Assembly (NCBI GenBank): GCA_017525235.1
Contig: JAFXTC010000006.1
Coordinates: 1-58,787 of the forward strand
Origin: Bacteroidaceae bacterium
GTDB lineage: Bacteria > Bacteroidota > Bacteroidia > Bacteroidales > Bacteroidaceae
Direction: 5' to 3'
DNA: 58,787 nucleotides
Shown: piece by piece, positions 17,227-26,924 of the stretch
How positions within the stretch are numbered: position 1 is the first letter of the stretch
How the letters are laid out: each line of letters opens with the position of its first letter
The notes under the pieces: model-generated
The model's database searches: none
Told to the model about the DNA's origin: nothing
Seen by the model: only the letters and a program-made list of their open reading frames with translations
Program-made: the position numbers and the translations under genes

Positions 17227-18114
17227 TTAGGGTTCCCAATTAAGAATGTTACGGATGAGGCCTTGATACTTAGCTCTTTTCACCGCCGATTTGCGGAAAA
17301 GGACTGTGTATTGTTCTGGGGTTAGGGAGCGCCAGTCAGACTCTTGCATGCCCAACAATTCGGAAGAGGGCTGAAAGGCTTCATCGCTTGTAGGGTGCGA
17401 CTCCCTGAACTGAGGACATGCACGTAGGCAGCGGTCGCAACCGTAAAAGGTGCGTTTTAAGTGTACATCCTGGGGCAGTTCGCCCCGATTCTCTATGGTT
17501 TGGTAACTTAGGCACAGGCGGGCATCAAGACCTTGAGGGGTAAGCGCGGGGCAAAGCGATTCCCAACCACCGCCGTTGTCAGATTCTGGAGAGATGGGGA
17601 CATCGTAGGTGTCGGCTTCCTGCTCGGCAAAAATTTCGCCTAGAAAGACGGTGGGACCGTATCCGGGTACGGAAATCAGACCATTTCGGCAGAACTCGCC
17701 AATGCCGCACCGCCAGGCCCAGTATCGTTCCAGAACAGGGGCGGTATCAACAAACGCGCGGCCTTGCAAGCCAGTCTTGGCCATAAGCTGGCGAAGACGC
17801 TCATGCATAACATCGTGATAATCCTTGCCCTGTGCATACAGGCTAATGCCGGGCTGCTGACGTTCTGGCATATAATTAAGGGCAAGACTGACGATACTCT
17901 TGACGCCAGGGTGCAGGAGGGAGGGTTGGAGGCGCATCTCCACATGGTTCTGCATATATTCCATATCAGCCTGAAAGCCTAACTGCAACCAATGACGGAA
18001 CTGCTGGGCATACCACTCCTGAACGGGTTCGGCGGGAGCCACGCCACAAGCCACAAAACCCAGACGCATGGCCTGGGCTTTCAGTTCGTTGCTATTCAAA
18101 AGTGCGGAATTCAT
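17227..18114 (-). CDS. queG: Epoxyqueuosine reductase-like protein with one Fe-S motif eroded
   Basis: The 295-residue protein resembles QueG, the cobalamin and Fe-S enzyme that reduces epoxyqueuosine to queuosine in tRNA. Recognisable parts are the DUF1730 region (SIVSLALNYMP), RAFVDTAPVLERYWAWRCGIG-type residues, GLDARLCLSYQTIENR and the second cluster motif YGCDRCLRACP. Where QueG proteins carry CxxCxxCxxxCP just before the LDAR segment, this one reads DNGGGWESLCP and keeps only the last cysteine. By the published ligand scheme one cluster would remain and the other would be lost. Upstream it overlaps the deacetylase gene by 23 bases. Confidence 0.85.
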   Translation of the reverse strand: MNSALLNSNELKAQAMRLGFVACGVAPAEPVQEWYAQQFRHWLQLGFQADMEYMQNHVEMRLQPSLLHPGVKSIVSLALNYMPERQQPGISLYAQGKDYHDVMHERLRQLMAKTGLQGRAFVDTAPVLERYWAWRCGIGEFCRNGLISVPGYGPTVFLGEIFAEQEADTYDVPISPESDNGGGWESLCPALTPQGLDARLCLSYQTIENRGELPQDVHLKRTFYGCDRCLRACPQFRESHPTSDEAFQPSSELLGMQESDWRSLTPEQYTVLFRKSAVKRAKYQGLIRNILNWEP

Positions 18115-18706
18115 ATCCTTGTTCTTGAAGCCACGACAGCGCCTCGGGCAATGCGTGTTTCAGTTTTTCTATACTTTTCAGGGAATCATGAAAGGTGATA
18201 ATGCTACCTGGGCGGGTGTAGCGTTTTACGTTACGCAACACATCATCAGCAGTCAGCAACCGACTGTAATCGCGTGTTACCACATCCCACATGACCACCT
18301 TTATGCCTACGTGTCGGAGGACACGGTATTGAACTGTCCTAATCCATCCATGGGGAGGGCGGAAGAGTTTGGTGTGCAAAACTTCATCAGCTTTCTTGAT
18401 GTTGGCAAGGTAAGTCCATGTGAAGTGCCGCATGCCGGACATGTGGTTGTAGGTATGGTTACCTACTTGGTGGCCGCGTCGACGAACTTCCTCCAGAAGA
18501 TGGGGGTATTTGACGGCATTCTCACCGACCATAAAAAAGGTGGCTTTAGCATGGAATAGGTCTAGTACGTCAAGGATAAATGGAGTTGCCTCGGGTATAG
18601 GGCCGTCATCAAAAGTCAGGTAAACCGACTTCTGATGACGGTCCATCCTCCACAAAGCATGCGGGAAGAGCCAACGCAAGAATATGGCGGGCTGTTCTAT
18701 TATCAT
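18092..18706 (-). CDS. Polysaccharide deacetylase (NodB domain, CE4-type)
   Basis: The 204-residue protein has the NodB motifs in order: TFDDGPIPE (catalytic base and metal aspartate), HQVGNHTYNH (metal histidines) and RPPHGW. Such enzymes remove N- or O-acetyl groups from chitin-type oligosaccharides, peptidoglycan or surface polysaccharides. There is no clear signal peptide, although the N-terminus has a hydrophobic IFLRWLFPHAL segment. It overlaps queG at its 3' end and follows the DUF2723 gene by a 49-base gap filled with heptanucleotide repeats, so the three genes are probably co-transcribed. Confidence 0.9.
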   Translation of the reverse strand: MIIEQPAIFLRWLFPHALWRMDRHQKSVYLTFDDGPIPEATPFILDVLDLFHAKATFFMVGENAVKYPHLLEEVRRRGHQVGNHTYNHMSGMRHFTWTYLANIKKADEVLHTKLFRPPHGWIRTVQYRVLRHVGIKVVMWDVVTRDYSRLLTADDVLRNVKRYTRPGSIITFHDSLKSIEKLKHALPEALSWLQEQGYEFRTFE

Positions 18707-18710
18707 TAAT

Positions 18711-18752
18711 CATTGAATGTTAGACATTGAACATTAGCTAAAGTCTAAAGTC
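18711..18752. repeat. Heptanucleotide array, six mixed units
   Basis: The units are CATTGAA, TGTTAGA, CATTGAA, CATTAGC, TAAAGTC and TAAAGTC. Two unit types meet in one array. It occupies the gap between the DUF2723 gene stop (18756) and the deacetylase start (18706). Confidence 0.85.
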
Positions 18753-18755
18753 AAA

Positions 18756-21700
18756 TCAACTATCAGCTTCTACTTCGTCCTCTTCTACAACATCAACAGG
18801 TTCAGATGTTCCAATGCCAGCGGCACTATACAATTTGCCTTGCATGGTTTTGTAGTAAGCATCTAAAATCAATGCCATATCTTTAGCCTTGTCACTGTCG
18901 GCACTTTGTAGCACATCAGTTGCAGAACGCATTTGGTAGATGTAGTACATACAATCGTCCTGACTTTGAAGCAGCATTTTATTGGGTAGACCCAGATACC
19001 ACCTTATGTACTCTGCTGCAAGTTTGGCAACAGGATAGGCAATATTCTCGGCCATTTTCTTGTCGCCTACACTTACCCAGGCACGTGCCAACTCCAATGA
19101 GCCTCCTGCATAGTTATGAGGCAGGGTGGTGGAAGGGAGTACCTTTTCGGCATAAGCTATAAGGCGTGCGGCCTTGTCCTTCTTTCCTTCTTGCAGCAAT
19201 CGGCTTGCCAACTGCGCAAAAGAGCGGCGGTGTGTGTAGCACATACGCATGACGGTTTCATCGAGGTAGATGTTGGGATTGTCAATCCCGCCAAAAGCGA
19301 AACGGGTCATAAAGTTCTCATACATCTTGTCCGTGTCAATGTTCTTGCCATTCTGCTTGGTGTTGAAAGGTGTGATGCGGTTAGCAAGACCCTCCTGAAC
19401 AAAATAGTCGCCCAGACATCCATAATTATCCTTGCCAACGGTGATAGCTACGTAGAGCGGCCGCTCCCAGTTGCACTGGGCCAGCATCTCGTACATCATC
19501 ATCTCACTCTTGTAGACGGCTCTCTTGCCCTTTAGGCTGATATGCATAAAGTCAGGTATACTGTCTCCTGCAATCATCATGCCGCTGCGGCGGACAGCCT
19601 CCTTGTCTATGGCAAAAACAATAGAATCTGTGGGGATAATCTGCAGTTCTGGATTTTCATTAAGAACCCATTTGTTGATGATGTTGCGTAACTCGTAAGG
19701 ATTGTCACCCAACACCTGATGCATCAAGACAGAATCGTTCTTGTATGCTTCAATAGCCTGTTCCAATACACCGGGACGAACGCTTACACCCTCGCGGGTT
19801 CCTGCCACATATTGCAGACGGCTCCAATGGATGGGAACTGCCGGCGAATCGTAGGCAGGTCGTTTCATCTGGTCGATGTACCAGTCGGTCTGCAGGTAAG
19901 AGAGATTGCAGACACGTGCATCGGTACGGAATTCCTCAGTCTCCTGTGCATACCATAGGGGGAAAGTGTCGTTGTCTCCGTTGGTGAAGATGATGGGATT
20001 GTTGTCTTGCGACAGTGTCTGCAGGTAGTTACGACCAAAATCGCGACAGGTATACCGACCGCTGCGGTCGTGGTCATCCCATGTTTGTCCAGCCATCTGC
20101 AATGGTACCAACACACATAAACAACTCAGCACAGCACATAGTTTCTCGTTTTTGAGTAATTTCTGCAGGTAATCTGCTATAGCGGCAACACCCAGTCCGA
20201 CCCAGATGGCAAAGGCATAGAATGAACCTGCGTAGGCATAATCACGTTCACGCGGTTGCATGGGGGTTTGGTTCAGGTAGATGACAATCGCCAGACCCGT
20301 CATGAAGAACAGGAAGAAAACAATACCGAATTGCTTTTCACCCTCGTTGTTGTTCTCCTTGGTGTTACGGAATAACTGCCAGAAAAGACCCAGCAGACCC
20401 AAGAGTAGGGGCAGGCAGTAAAAGACGTTATGCCCCTTGTTGTTGCGTAAGTCGCTGGGCAGTCTGTTCTGGTCTCCCAAACGCAGATTGTCGAGGAAAG
20501 AAATACCGGTAAGCCAGTTGCCGTGCTCCCATTCGCCATTGCCTTGAACATCATTCTGACGACCGGCAAAGTTCCACATGAAGTAGCGCCAGTACATGAA
20601 GTTAACTTGGTAGCTTAGGAAGAAGCGTAGGTTTTCCAGCATGGTGGGCGTCTTCACCTGAACCATTTCACCGCAGCGCTCGTAGCTTTTGGTAGTTCCC
20701 TTTACACCGCCCATCCAACTCTCGTAGGCTGAAGAATGTGAGCTGCTGTACATGCGGGGGAAGAACATATTCTGTTGATAAACGTACTCTTGATCGTAGC
20801 GCTGAATTTCGTAACGGTCGGGTTCCTCAGGGTTGGCTTTTTCCTTACGCTGATATACAGGAGCTTTTTGCTTGCTGACAGGAACACAGTACTGACCTTC
20901 AACCTTCAATTGTACCTGACTTGTATAAGCCTGACCATAAAGGAGCGGACGGTCGCCATATTGTTCGCGGCTCAAGTAAGTTCCCAAGGTGAAGATGTCC
21001 TCGGGAGAATTTTGATCCATAGGCGTATTGGCTGAACTGCGAATGACTATTACAGCATATGAGCTATATCCAATCATAATCATAAGCATGCACAAAAGAC
21101 TGGTGTTCATTAGGCGGGCAGTAATAAATAATTTGCTGTCTTTCTTGAAACGCAACAGTACAAACAGGGCCGCCAAAATGATAATGCCCAGGACAATGCT
21201 ACTGATACCGTATCCGTAAAAAGGAATGCCTAACATACCTACGCTAAGCAGATAGGATACGTTCATGCGCACACGGCTCTTCTGCTTGCGGGTTTCCCAG
21301 ATGCTCCACAGAACGATGCCCACCAATAGTATAATGTATATGATAAGACCTGTGTTAAAAGGACAATTAAGATTGTTTACAAATAGCAATTCAAACCATC
21401 CGCCAACTTTCACAATACCAGGAACAATACCATACAACACTGCGGCAACAAGTGCACCACTACCAGCAACGGAGAGCAATGCTCCTGTGAGATTTGGATT
21501 TGTGGTTTTCTTGTAGTAATAGACAAGAACCAATGTTGGCACGCAGAGTAAGTTCAGCAAGTGAACACCAATGCTGAGGCCTGTAAGGTAGGCAATCAGA
21601 ATGAGCCAACGGTCAGAACCAGCCTCATCGGCATGGTCTTCCCATTTCAGCATTAGCCAGAATACCACAGCGGTAAAAAGGCTACTGTAAGCATATACCT

Positions 21701-22133
21701 CACCCTCTACGGCACTGAACCAGAAGGTGTCGGAGAAAGTATAAACCAAGGCACCTGTCAGTGCACTGGCTTCTACAGTAATCAGTTGGGCCATGTTCTT
21801 TAACTGACCGTTTTCGCCTAGCAGTTTACGTCCCAGGTGGCTGATGCTCCAAAAAAGGAACATGATACAGGCGGCGCTGAAGAGTGCACTCATGGTGTTG
21901 ACCATGCGAGCCACTAGCGCGGGGTCACTTACAAACTGCGTAAAAAGGTTAGCGGTGAGCATAAAAAAAGGTGCCCCAGGGGGATGTCCCACCTCCAGCT
22001 TGTAAGCCGTAGTGATGAACTCCGGGCAGTCCCAAAAACTTGCCGTAGGCTCTATCGTGCTGCAATACACGAAAGCTGCAATGGCAAATGTAATCCAACC
22101 CATCAAGTTGTCTACTAATCTGAACTGTTTCAT
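18756..22133 (-). CDS. DUF2723 polytopic membrane protein, putative glycosyltransferase of exported proteins
   Basis: The 1125-residue protein has the DUF2723 start (FVYCSTIEPTASFWDCPEFI, with HPPGAPFF shortly after), which resembles protein O-mannosyltransferases and other GT-C enzymes with an acidic motif in the first outer loop (DCPE). About 12 or more hydrophobic segments occupy residues 10-700, and a long soluble C-terminal part follows, including a TPR-like stretch around 980-1080. In Bacteroidetes such proteins are candidates for general protein O-glycosylation, but the sugar donor is unknown. The C-terminus is acidic (VVEEDEVEADS). A -7 box TAATTTTG lies about 41 bases upstream of the start. 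Confidence 0.88.
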   Translation of the reverse strand: MKQFRLVDNLMGWITFAIAAFVYCSTIEPTASFWDCPEFITTAYKLEVGHPPGAPFFMLTANLFTQFVSDPALVARMVNTMSALFSAACIMFLFWSISHLGRKLLGENGQLKNMAQLITVEASALTGALVYTFSDTFWFSAVEGEVYAYSSLFTAVVFWLMLKWEDHADEAGSDRWLILIAYLTGLSIGVHLLNLLCVPTLVLVYYYKKTTNPNLTGALLSVAGSGALVAAVLYGIVPGIVKVGGWFELLFVNNLNCPFNTGLIIYIILLVGIVLWSIWETRKQKSRVRMNVSYLLSVGMLGIPFYGYGISSIVLGIIILAALFVLLRFKKDSKLFITARLMNTSLLCMLMIMIGYSSYAVIVIRSSANTPMDQNSPEDIFTLGTYLSREQYGDRPLLYGQAYTSQVQLKVEGQYCVPVSKQKAPVYQRKEKANPEEPDRYEIQRYDQEYVYQQNMFFPRMYSSSHSSAYESWMGGVKGTTKSYERCGEMVQVKTPTMLENLRFFLSYQVNFMYWRYFMWNFAGRQNDVQGNGEWEHGNWLTGISFLDNLRLGDQNRLPSDLRNNKGHNVFYCLPLLLGLLGLFWQLFRNTKENNNEGEKQFGIVFFLFFMTGLAIVIYLNQTPMQPRERDYAYAGSFYAFAIWVGLGVAAIADYLQKLLKNEKLCAVLSCLCVLVPLQMAGQTWDDHDRSGRYTCRDFGRNYLQTLSQDNNPIIFTNGDNDTFPLWYAQETEEFRTDARVCNLSYLQTDWYIDQMKRPAYDSPAVPIHWSRLQYVAGTREGVSVRPGVLEQAIEAYKNDSVLMHQVLGDNPYELRNIINKWVLNENPELQIIPTDSIVFAIDKEAVRRSGMMIAGDSIPDFMHISLKGKRAVYKSEMMMYEMLAQCNWERPLYVAITVGKDNYGCLGDYFVQEGLANRITPFNTKQNGKNIDTDKMYENFMTRFAFGGIDNPNIYLDETVMRMCYTHRRSFAQLASRLLQEGKKDKAARLIAYAEKVLPSTTLPHNYAGGSLELARAWVSVGDKKMAENIAYPVAKLAAEYIRWYLGLPNKMLLQSQDDCMYYIYQMRSATDVLQSADSDKAKDMALILDAYYKTMQGKLYSAAGIGTSEPVDVVEEDEVEADS

Positions 22134-22173
22134 TTAGAATGTGTATTTTGTTGTTTATATTGATTGCATTCTG

Positions 22174-22181
22174 CAAAATTA
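22174..22181 (-). promoter_or_regulatory. Probable -7 box for the DUF2723 gene
   Basis: The minus strand reads TAATTTTG, 41 bases upstream of the ATG. It lies between this gene and the preceding yqaA-like gene, so the DUF2723 group likely has its own promoter. Confidence 0.5.
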
Positions 22182-22222
22182 CTATTTTTCTTTCAGTTCT
22201 TTGTCTTCAATCGGTAAAATTA

Positions 22223-22678
22223 TTATCCTTTAACCATGTTAAGAACCATAATTAATATTCCATAACGTATAGCCTTTCCTAATGCAATGCTCAAGAAAGA
22301 GAGGCTCAGGTTAGCTCTCATATACCCCAGTGTTACTGCTAGAGCGCTTCCTATAACAGGTAAAAAGCAGAAGAACCCCATCCAGGCACCTTGTCCCTGC
22401 AACCACCGTTGCGTCTTCTCGACTTTCTCTCGTTTAACATGAAGGTATTTCTCAATCCACTCTATCTTTCCCAGACTACCTACCCAATAGTTAAACATGC
22501 TACCCAACACATTCCCTATGGTGGCGCTGACAAACAGAGGCCAAGGTTGTAAACCAGCTATGAGAAGTCCCGCTAACAGCGTCTCGCTGCTGAAAGGAAA
22601 AACGCTGCCGGCAATAAAGGCAGCAATCCCCATTCCCCCATATCCCAAGGGCATCATATATTGTATTATATCATCCAT
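22223..22678 (-). CDS. YqaA/DedA-family membrane protein (VTT domain)
   Basis: The 151-residue protein has the small VTT/SNARE-associated fold of YqaA: FPFSSETLLAGLLIAG, ATIGNVLGSMFNYWVG, then a charged helix with KVEKTQRWLQGQG and FFCFLPVIGSAL. The conserved basic residue usually found near the GRF-type turn is not obvious. DedA-superfamily proteins help flip lipid carriers such as undecaprenyl phosphate or phospholipids; YqaA itself is poorly characterised. Its start lies within the last 13 bases of the upstream membrane-protein gene, so it is the end of the cysE-led operon. Confidence 0.85.
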   Translation of the reverse strand: MDDIIQYMMPLGYGGMGIAAFIAGSVFPFSSETLLAGLLIAGLQPWPLFVSATIGNVLGSMFNYWVGSLGKIEWIEKYLHVKREKVEKTQRWLQGQGAWMGFFCFLPVIGSALAVTLGYMRANLSLSFLSIALGKAIRYGILIMVLNMVKG

Positions 22679-23604
22679 AAATTAAAATAAGCCATTGTGC
22701 CGCATAGCAGCAGTGATAGAATAAAGAACGCGTTGCTCAACCAACTTTTTGTCAGAGAGAAGTAGTGGGCTATAAGCGGACAGGCGCTAACCACCAGCAA
22801 CGCCATTGTATTCTGGAACTTTTGGGGCTGCAGGAAGAGATATAAGATGAGTAGAAGGGCCTGTACTGTATAGATATAAAGAATCATTCTGACCCGAATC
22901 TTATCGTTATACTTGGTTTGCAGATAGTGAATCAAAGCCACCATACTCAGCAAGATAATCACTCCGGCAGAAACCTTCCAGGCAATAGAAAAATTCAGTA
23001 GAAGATGCCATGAAATAGGACTCCACACAAAATGCGAGTTGATAAAGTCCAACAAGTTCTCTGTATCATCTGTCATAAAGCACCATACAGCCCAGCACCA
23101 GTAAGGAATGATAATTCCCAATATACCTGCCCAGAAACCTCGCCAAGTAAGAGATCGAAGGAATCCTATAAGGTAGACATAAAAAAGTAGCCCCATGAAT
23201 AAGAAAACATTATCAAACAAACTGCCAATTCCTAGGAAAAGGAAACAGTGGAAAATCCAAATGGCAGGATTGTACAACTGATAGCAGCGAAACAGCAGGT
23301 AGTAGCTCATGGTCAGACAGGCAGCACTGACGGAGGGTGCTCCCAATGGGTGTAGGAATGCCAAGCTGGAGGCGAGTACAAGCCAGACACATGCCATCAT
23401 TCTAGAGCGGATACGAATGATGTGCTGTATACTGTTTGTTTCCATACAGATATAGGTGGTAAATGCGCAAACAGCCCATCCTGCGATGTTGTTAAAGTCG
23501 AATGCCTGCTGGGGCCACCACCACAAAATGGTTGCCAGTATCGCACAGACGGGCAGTGTGCCTACACTCTCTGCTACTTTATTCTGAAACCGTTTTTGTC
23601 TCAA
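22666..23604 (-). CDS. Polytopic membrane protein of unknown function, TTG start
   Basis: The 312-residue protein has roughly nine to ten hydrophobic segments (for example VCAILATILWWWP, LVLASSLAFLHP, LLFYVYLIGFL, FFILSLLLCGTMAYF) and no soluble domain that I recognise. The only start is TTG at 23604, because TGA lies in frame two codons upstream. That TTG is part of the first unit of a CAATGTT heptanucleotide array that fills the whole gap to purD. It is probably translated with purD and yqaA. A function cannot be assigned from sequence; tight packing with purD is its only context. Confidence 0.75.
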   Translation of the reverse strand: MRQKRFQNKVAESVGTLPVCAILATILWWWPQQAFDFNNIAGWAVCAFTTYICMETNSIQHIIRIRSRMMACVWLVLASSLAFLHPLGAPSVSAACLTMSYYLLFRCYQLYNPAIWIFHCFLFLGIGSLFDNVFLFMGLLFYVYLIGFLRSLTWRGFWAGILGIIIPYWCWAVWCFMTDDTENLLDFINSHFVWSPISWHLLLNFSIAWKVSAGVIILLSMVALIHYLQTKYNDKIRVRMILYIYTVQALLLILYLFLQPQKFQNTMALLVVSACPLIAHYFSLTKSWLSNAFFILSLLLCGTMAYFNLWMI

Positions 23605-23629
23605 TGTTCAATGCTCAATGTTCAGTGAA
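23602..23629. repeat. Heptanucleotide array, CAATGTT type, four units, contains a start codon
   Basis: The units are CAATGTT, CAATGCT, CAATGTT and CAGTGAA. The array spans from the purD stop (23631) to the TTG start codon of the next gene (23604), so the start codon is itself repeat sequence. Confidence 0.85.
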
Positions 23630-23630
23630 C

Positions 23631-24917
23631 TTAAAGGTCTGCTCCGATATCTCTGCGGAAATATTTATCCTTAAACTGAATCTTCTGAGCTTCAGTGAAG
23701 CTCTTCTGCAAGGCTTCTGCCTTATTGGTCCCGTAGCTGCTGACGGCAATTACACGTCCGCCATTGGTAACAACCTCGCCGTCCTTCAACGCAGTTCCCG
23801 CATGGAAGACGACACTACCTTCTACCTGTTCGATTCCGCTTATGGGATAGCCCTTCTGATAGCTTCTGGGGTAACCTCCGCTTACCAACATTACACAAAC
23901 GGCACTACGGTCGTCAAAAACGACCTTACGCTCTGCAAGTGTTCCTGTTGCCACACCTTCAAACAGGTCAACTATGTCGCTCTTTAGACGCAGCATTACG
24001 GTTTCAGTCTCTGGATCGCCCATACGGACGTTGTATTCAATAACATAAGGCTCAGGTTCACCGGTGGGCGTATTTGTGCGGTTAATTAAACCAAAGAAGA
24101 TAAAGCCTTTGTAATCGATACCTTCTGCAGCCAGACCTTCTACCGTTGGACGGATGATGCGATCTTCCACTTTCTTCATCCATTCTGTTGTGGCAAAAGG
24201 AACAGGGCTTACACTACCCATACCACCGGTATTGAGGCCAGTATCGCCTTCGCCAATGCGCTTGTAGTCTTTGGCTTCGGGCAGAATCTTATAATCCTTG
24301 CCATCGGTCAGCACGAAAACAGAACATTCTATACCGCTCATAAATTCCTCAATCACCACTCTGCTGCTGGCATTGCCGAACATGCCGCCCAGCATCTCTT
24401 CCAGTTCTTTCTCGGCTTCTTCCAATGTGGGTAGAATCAATACACCTTTACCAGCGCAGAGACCATCAGCTTTCAATACGTATGGAGGCTGCAGTGTCTT
24501 CAGGAAAGCTTTTCCTTTTGCTAGCGATTCACCGGTAAAGGTTCGGTAGGCTGCCGTGGGAATATTATGGCGCTGCATGAACCCTTTTGCAAAATCCTTG
24601 CTGCCTTCCAGTACAGCTCCTGCTTTGCTGGGACCGATAACAGGAATACTCTTTAGTTCTGGGTCGTTCTTGAAGTAGTCATAAATACCTTTCACCAATG
24701 GATCCTCAGGACCTACTACAACCATCTGAACTCGGTTTCTCAACACGAAAATCTTGATGGCCTCAAAGTCGTCGGCCTTTATGTTTACGTTCTCACCAAC
24801 AGTTGCCGTACCGGCATTACCTGGGGCAATAAACAATTTTTCACATTTCCCACTCTGAGCAATCTTCCAAGCTAAGGCGTGCTCACGACCGCCACTTCCT
24901 AAAAGTAAGATCTTCAT
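23631..24917 (-). CDS. purD: Phosphoribosylamine-glycine ligase
   Basis: The start is ATG 24917 (428 residues), because [18 protein letters not shown] is the canonical PurD N-terminus; the longer frame begins with TTG in a repeat. PurD makes GAR from phosphoribosylamine, glycine and ATP in purine synthesis. It has the ATP-grasp features [15 protein letters not shown], the GFIFFGLI segment and [11 protein letters not shown]. The length is normal. It sits 12 bases downstream of the DPP-IV gene and 26 bases upstream of a membrane protein gene. No purine riboswitch is seen in these short gaps. Confidence 0.97.
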   Translation of the reverse strand: MKILLLGSGGREHALAWKIAQSGKCEKLFIAPGNAGTATVGENVNIKADDFEAIKIFVLRNRVQMVVVGPEDPLVKGIYDYFKNDPELKSIPVIGPSKAGAVLEGSKDFAKGFMQRHNIPTAAYRTFTGESLAKGKAFLKTLQPPYVLKADGLCAGKGVLILPTLEEAEKELEEMLGGMFGNASSRVVIEEFMSGIECSVFVLTDGKDYKILPEAKDYKRIGEGDTGLNTGGMGSVSPVPFATTEWMKKVEDRIIRPTVEGLAAEGIDYKGFIFFGLINRTNTPTGEPEPYVIEYNVRMGDPETETVMLRLKSDIVDLFEGVATGTLAERKVVFDDRSAVCVMLVSGGYPRSYQKGYPISGIEQVEGSVVFHAGTALKDGEVVTNGGRVIAVSSYGTNKAEALQKSFTEAQKIQFKDKYFRRDIGADL

Positions 24918-24929
24918 CTTAATTGTCAA

Positions 24930-26924
24930 TTATTTCAAGTAATCTTCAAAATACTGTGTTATTCTTTCATGCAGATGCACACTCTTGTGTCCTGCCATAT
25001 TGTGTCCCTCGCCAGGATAGACAAAGAAATCGGGCTGTGTGCCCGCCTCGGTGCAGGCATTCAGAAACTGAAGTGCATGCTGAGGCACCACCGTGGGGTC
25101 GTTCATGCCGATGATAATCTGCAACTTGCCTTTCAGGTTCTTAGCTTTGTTGATGAGGCTCGTCTGCTCGTAACCTTCGGGGTTTTGTTCAGGTGTATCC
25201 ATATAACGTTCTCCGTACATCACCTCGTACCATTTCCAGTCGATAACGGGACCGCCTGCAACGCCAACCTTAAAGACATCGGGATAGGTGGTCATCAGTG
25301 ATGTGGTCATAAAGCCTCCAAAACTCCATCCGTGAACGCCTATTTTGTCGGCATCCACGTAGGGTAGTGTCTTCAGATAGTTCACTCCGCTCATTTGGTC
25401 ACGCATCTCCACCTGCCCCAATTGACGGAAAGTTGCCTGCTCAAAATCACGACCGCGATCCTCGCTGCCTCTGTTGTCTAAAATGAACAAGATGTAGCCC
25501 TTCTGCGCCATGTAGGTTTCCCAGCTACGACTAGCCCAATGCCACGAAGCCTCTATGCTGTGGGCGTGTGGACCGCCATACACATAAACCACTGTAGGGT
25601 ATTTTTTGGCGGGGTCGAAGTCAGCAGGTTTTACCATACGCCAGTACAAATCCGTTACTCCGTCTTCTGCTTTCACACTTCCGCTCTCGAATATAGGCTG
25701 ATACCAACCTTCCCAAGGATTGGGAGCTGTCTGTAAAAGGGTACTCTTACCCGTCTTGGTATTGATAACAGCACAAGCACGAGGCACATCAGGCTCTTGC
25801 CAGGTGTCCAGCACCCAGAGGCCATCCTCCGAAAGGCGTGCCTGATGAACGCCCTTCCCATTATCCAGCAAGGTGCGTTTTTTGGTTTTCAATGAGAGTG
25901 AGTAAATGTTGCGCTGCAAATCGTTTGCTTCCTTTGTTATGATGATAGCGTTCTTGGTAGCCTGACAGAAGCCCACAATACTCTTTACCACCCATTTCCC
26001 GGATGTCAACTGTTCCTGCTCCAAAGTATTCACATCCATCAGATACAGGTGAGTAAAGCCGTCCCTCCAACTCCAAAAGATAAATTTGTTACTGTCCCAA
26101 GGCAGGAACGTAATTGGGTGCAGGGGTTCTACATACTTATCACTGGTCTCTGTATAAAGTGTCTTAATCTTATTTCCGGTAGCTGTGTCGTAGGCGTCCA
26201 ATGTACAATGGTTCTGGTCGCGGTTTAGCTCGTACAGATACAGGGTCTTGCCGTCAGGCGCCCAAGCGATATTTGTGAAATAGCGGTCGGTAGGGTCACC
26301 TGTGTTCAGATAAATGGTTTTCTCTGTATCTAAATCAAAGATGCCAATGGTTACTTGATGCGATGTCATACCCGCCATAGGGTACTTGTCGGGCTCCAGT
26401 TCTGCCTCGCGCTTAAAGGTGTTCACTTGCGGATAATCGGCTACCATACTCTGGTCCATGCGGTAAAAAGCCAGCTTTTTGCCGTCGTTGCTCCAGAAGG
26501 TGCCTTTGGTGATGCCAAACTCATCACGGTGAACGCTCTGTCCGTAGACAATCTCGCGAGAGCCGTCCTTCGATAGCTGCACATCGTGTCCGTCTGCATA
26601 TCTTACCCACAGGTTATTGTCGCGCAGAAAGGCGGCAGCGTTCGATGCCTTGCACCATTCCAGCAAACCTCTTGGGTTGGGTTTGTTTTGCTTTTCTGGC
26701 TCCTGATAGTCAGAAGTCTTGCCTGTTGCTGGGTTTACCTGTACAGTCTTATCTCCATCCTTGAAGATAAGTTTCCCGTCTTGCCAACTGTAATTCCAAC
26801 GTTGCGGAACAGATACGCTGTAGTTCTTACCGCCAAAATTCAGTTCTTCCAGTGTGAACGGTTTCTGTGCCATTGCTTGCGTTGCCAACATGAGCAAAAA
26901 GGCTAATAACAGTTTAATCTTCAT
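24930..26924 (-). CDS. Prolyl dipeptidyl-peptidase IV family serine peptidase (S9B)
   Basis: The start is ATG 26924, giving 664 residues with a signal peptide (MKIKLLLAFLLMLATQAMAQ); the 58-residue upstream extension lies in the methyltransferase gene. An N-terminal beta-propeller (about 40-430) is followed by an alpha/beta hydrolase with the nucleophile in HGWSFGGFMT, the acid in GMNDPTVVP and the histidine in GEGHNM. DPP-IV enzymes remove Xaa-Pro dipeptides from peptide ends in the periplasm. The gene overlaps the methyltransferase gene by 11 bases. Peptide use would match the dipeptidase and M28 genes elsewhere in the window. Confidence 0.93.
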   Translation of the reverse strand: MKIKLLLAFLLMLATQAMAQKPFTLEELNFGGKNYSVSVPQRWNYSWQDGKLIFKDGDKTVQVNPATGKTSDYQEPEKQNKPNPRGLLEWCKASNAAAFLRDNNLWVRYADGHDVQLSKDGSREIVYGQSVHRDEFGITKGTFWSNDGKKLAFYRMDQSMVADYPQVNTFKREAELEPDKYPMAGMTSHQVTIGIFDLDTEKTIYLNTGDPTDRYFTNIAWAPDGKTLYLYELNRDQNHCTLDAYDTATGNKIKTLYTETSDKYVEPLHPITFLPWDSNKFIFWSWRDGFTHLYLMDVNTLEQEQLTSGKWVVKSIVGFCQATKNAIIITKEANDLQRNIYSLSLKTKKRTLLDNGKGVHQARLSEDGLWVLDTWQEPDVPRACAVINTKTGKSTLLQTAPNPWEGWYQPIFESGSVKAEDGVTDLYWRMVKPADFDPAKKYPTVVYVYGGPHAHSIEASWHWASRSWETYMAQKGYILFILDNRGSEDRGRDFEQATFRQLGQVEMRDQMSGVNYLKTLPYVDADKIGVHGWSFGGFMTTSLMTTYPDVFKVGVAGGPVIDWKWYEVMYGERYMDTPEQNPEGYEQTSLINKAKNLKGKLQIIIGMNDPTVVPQHALQFLNACTEAGTQPDFFVYPGEGHNMAGHKSVHLHERITQYFEDYLK

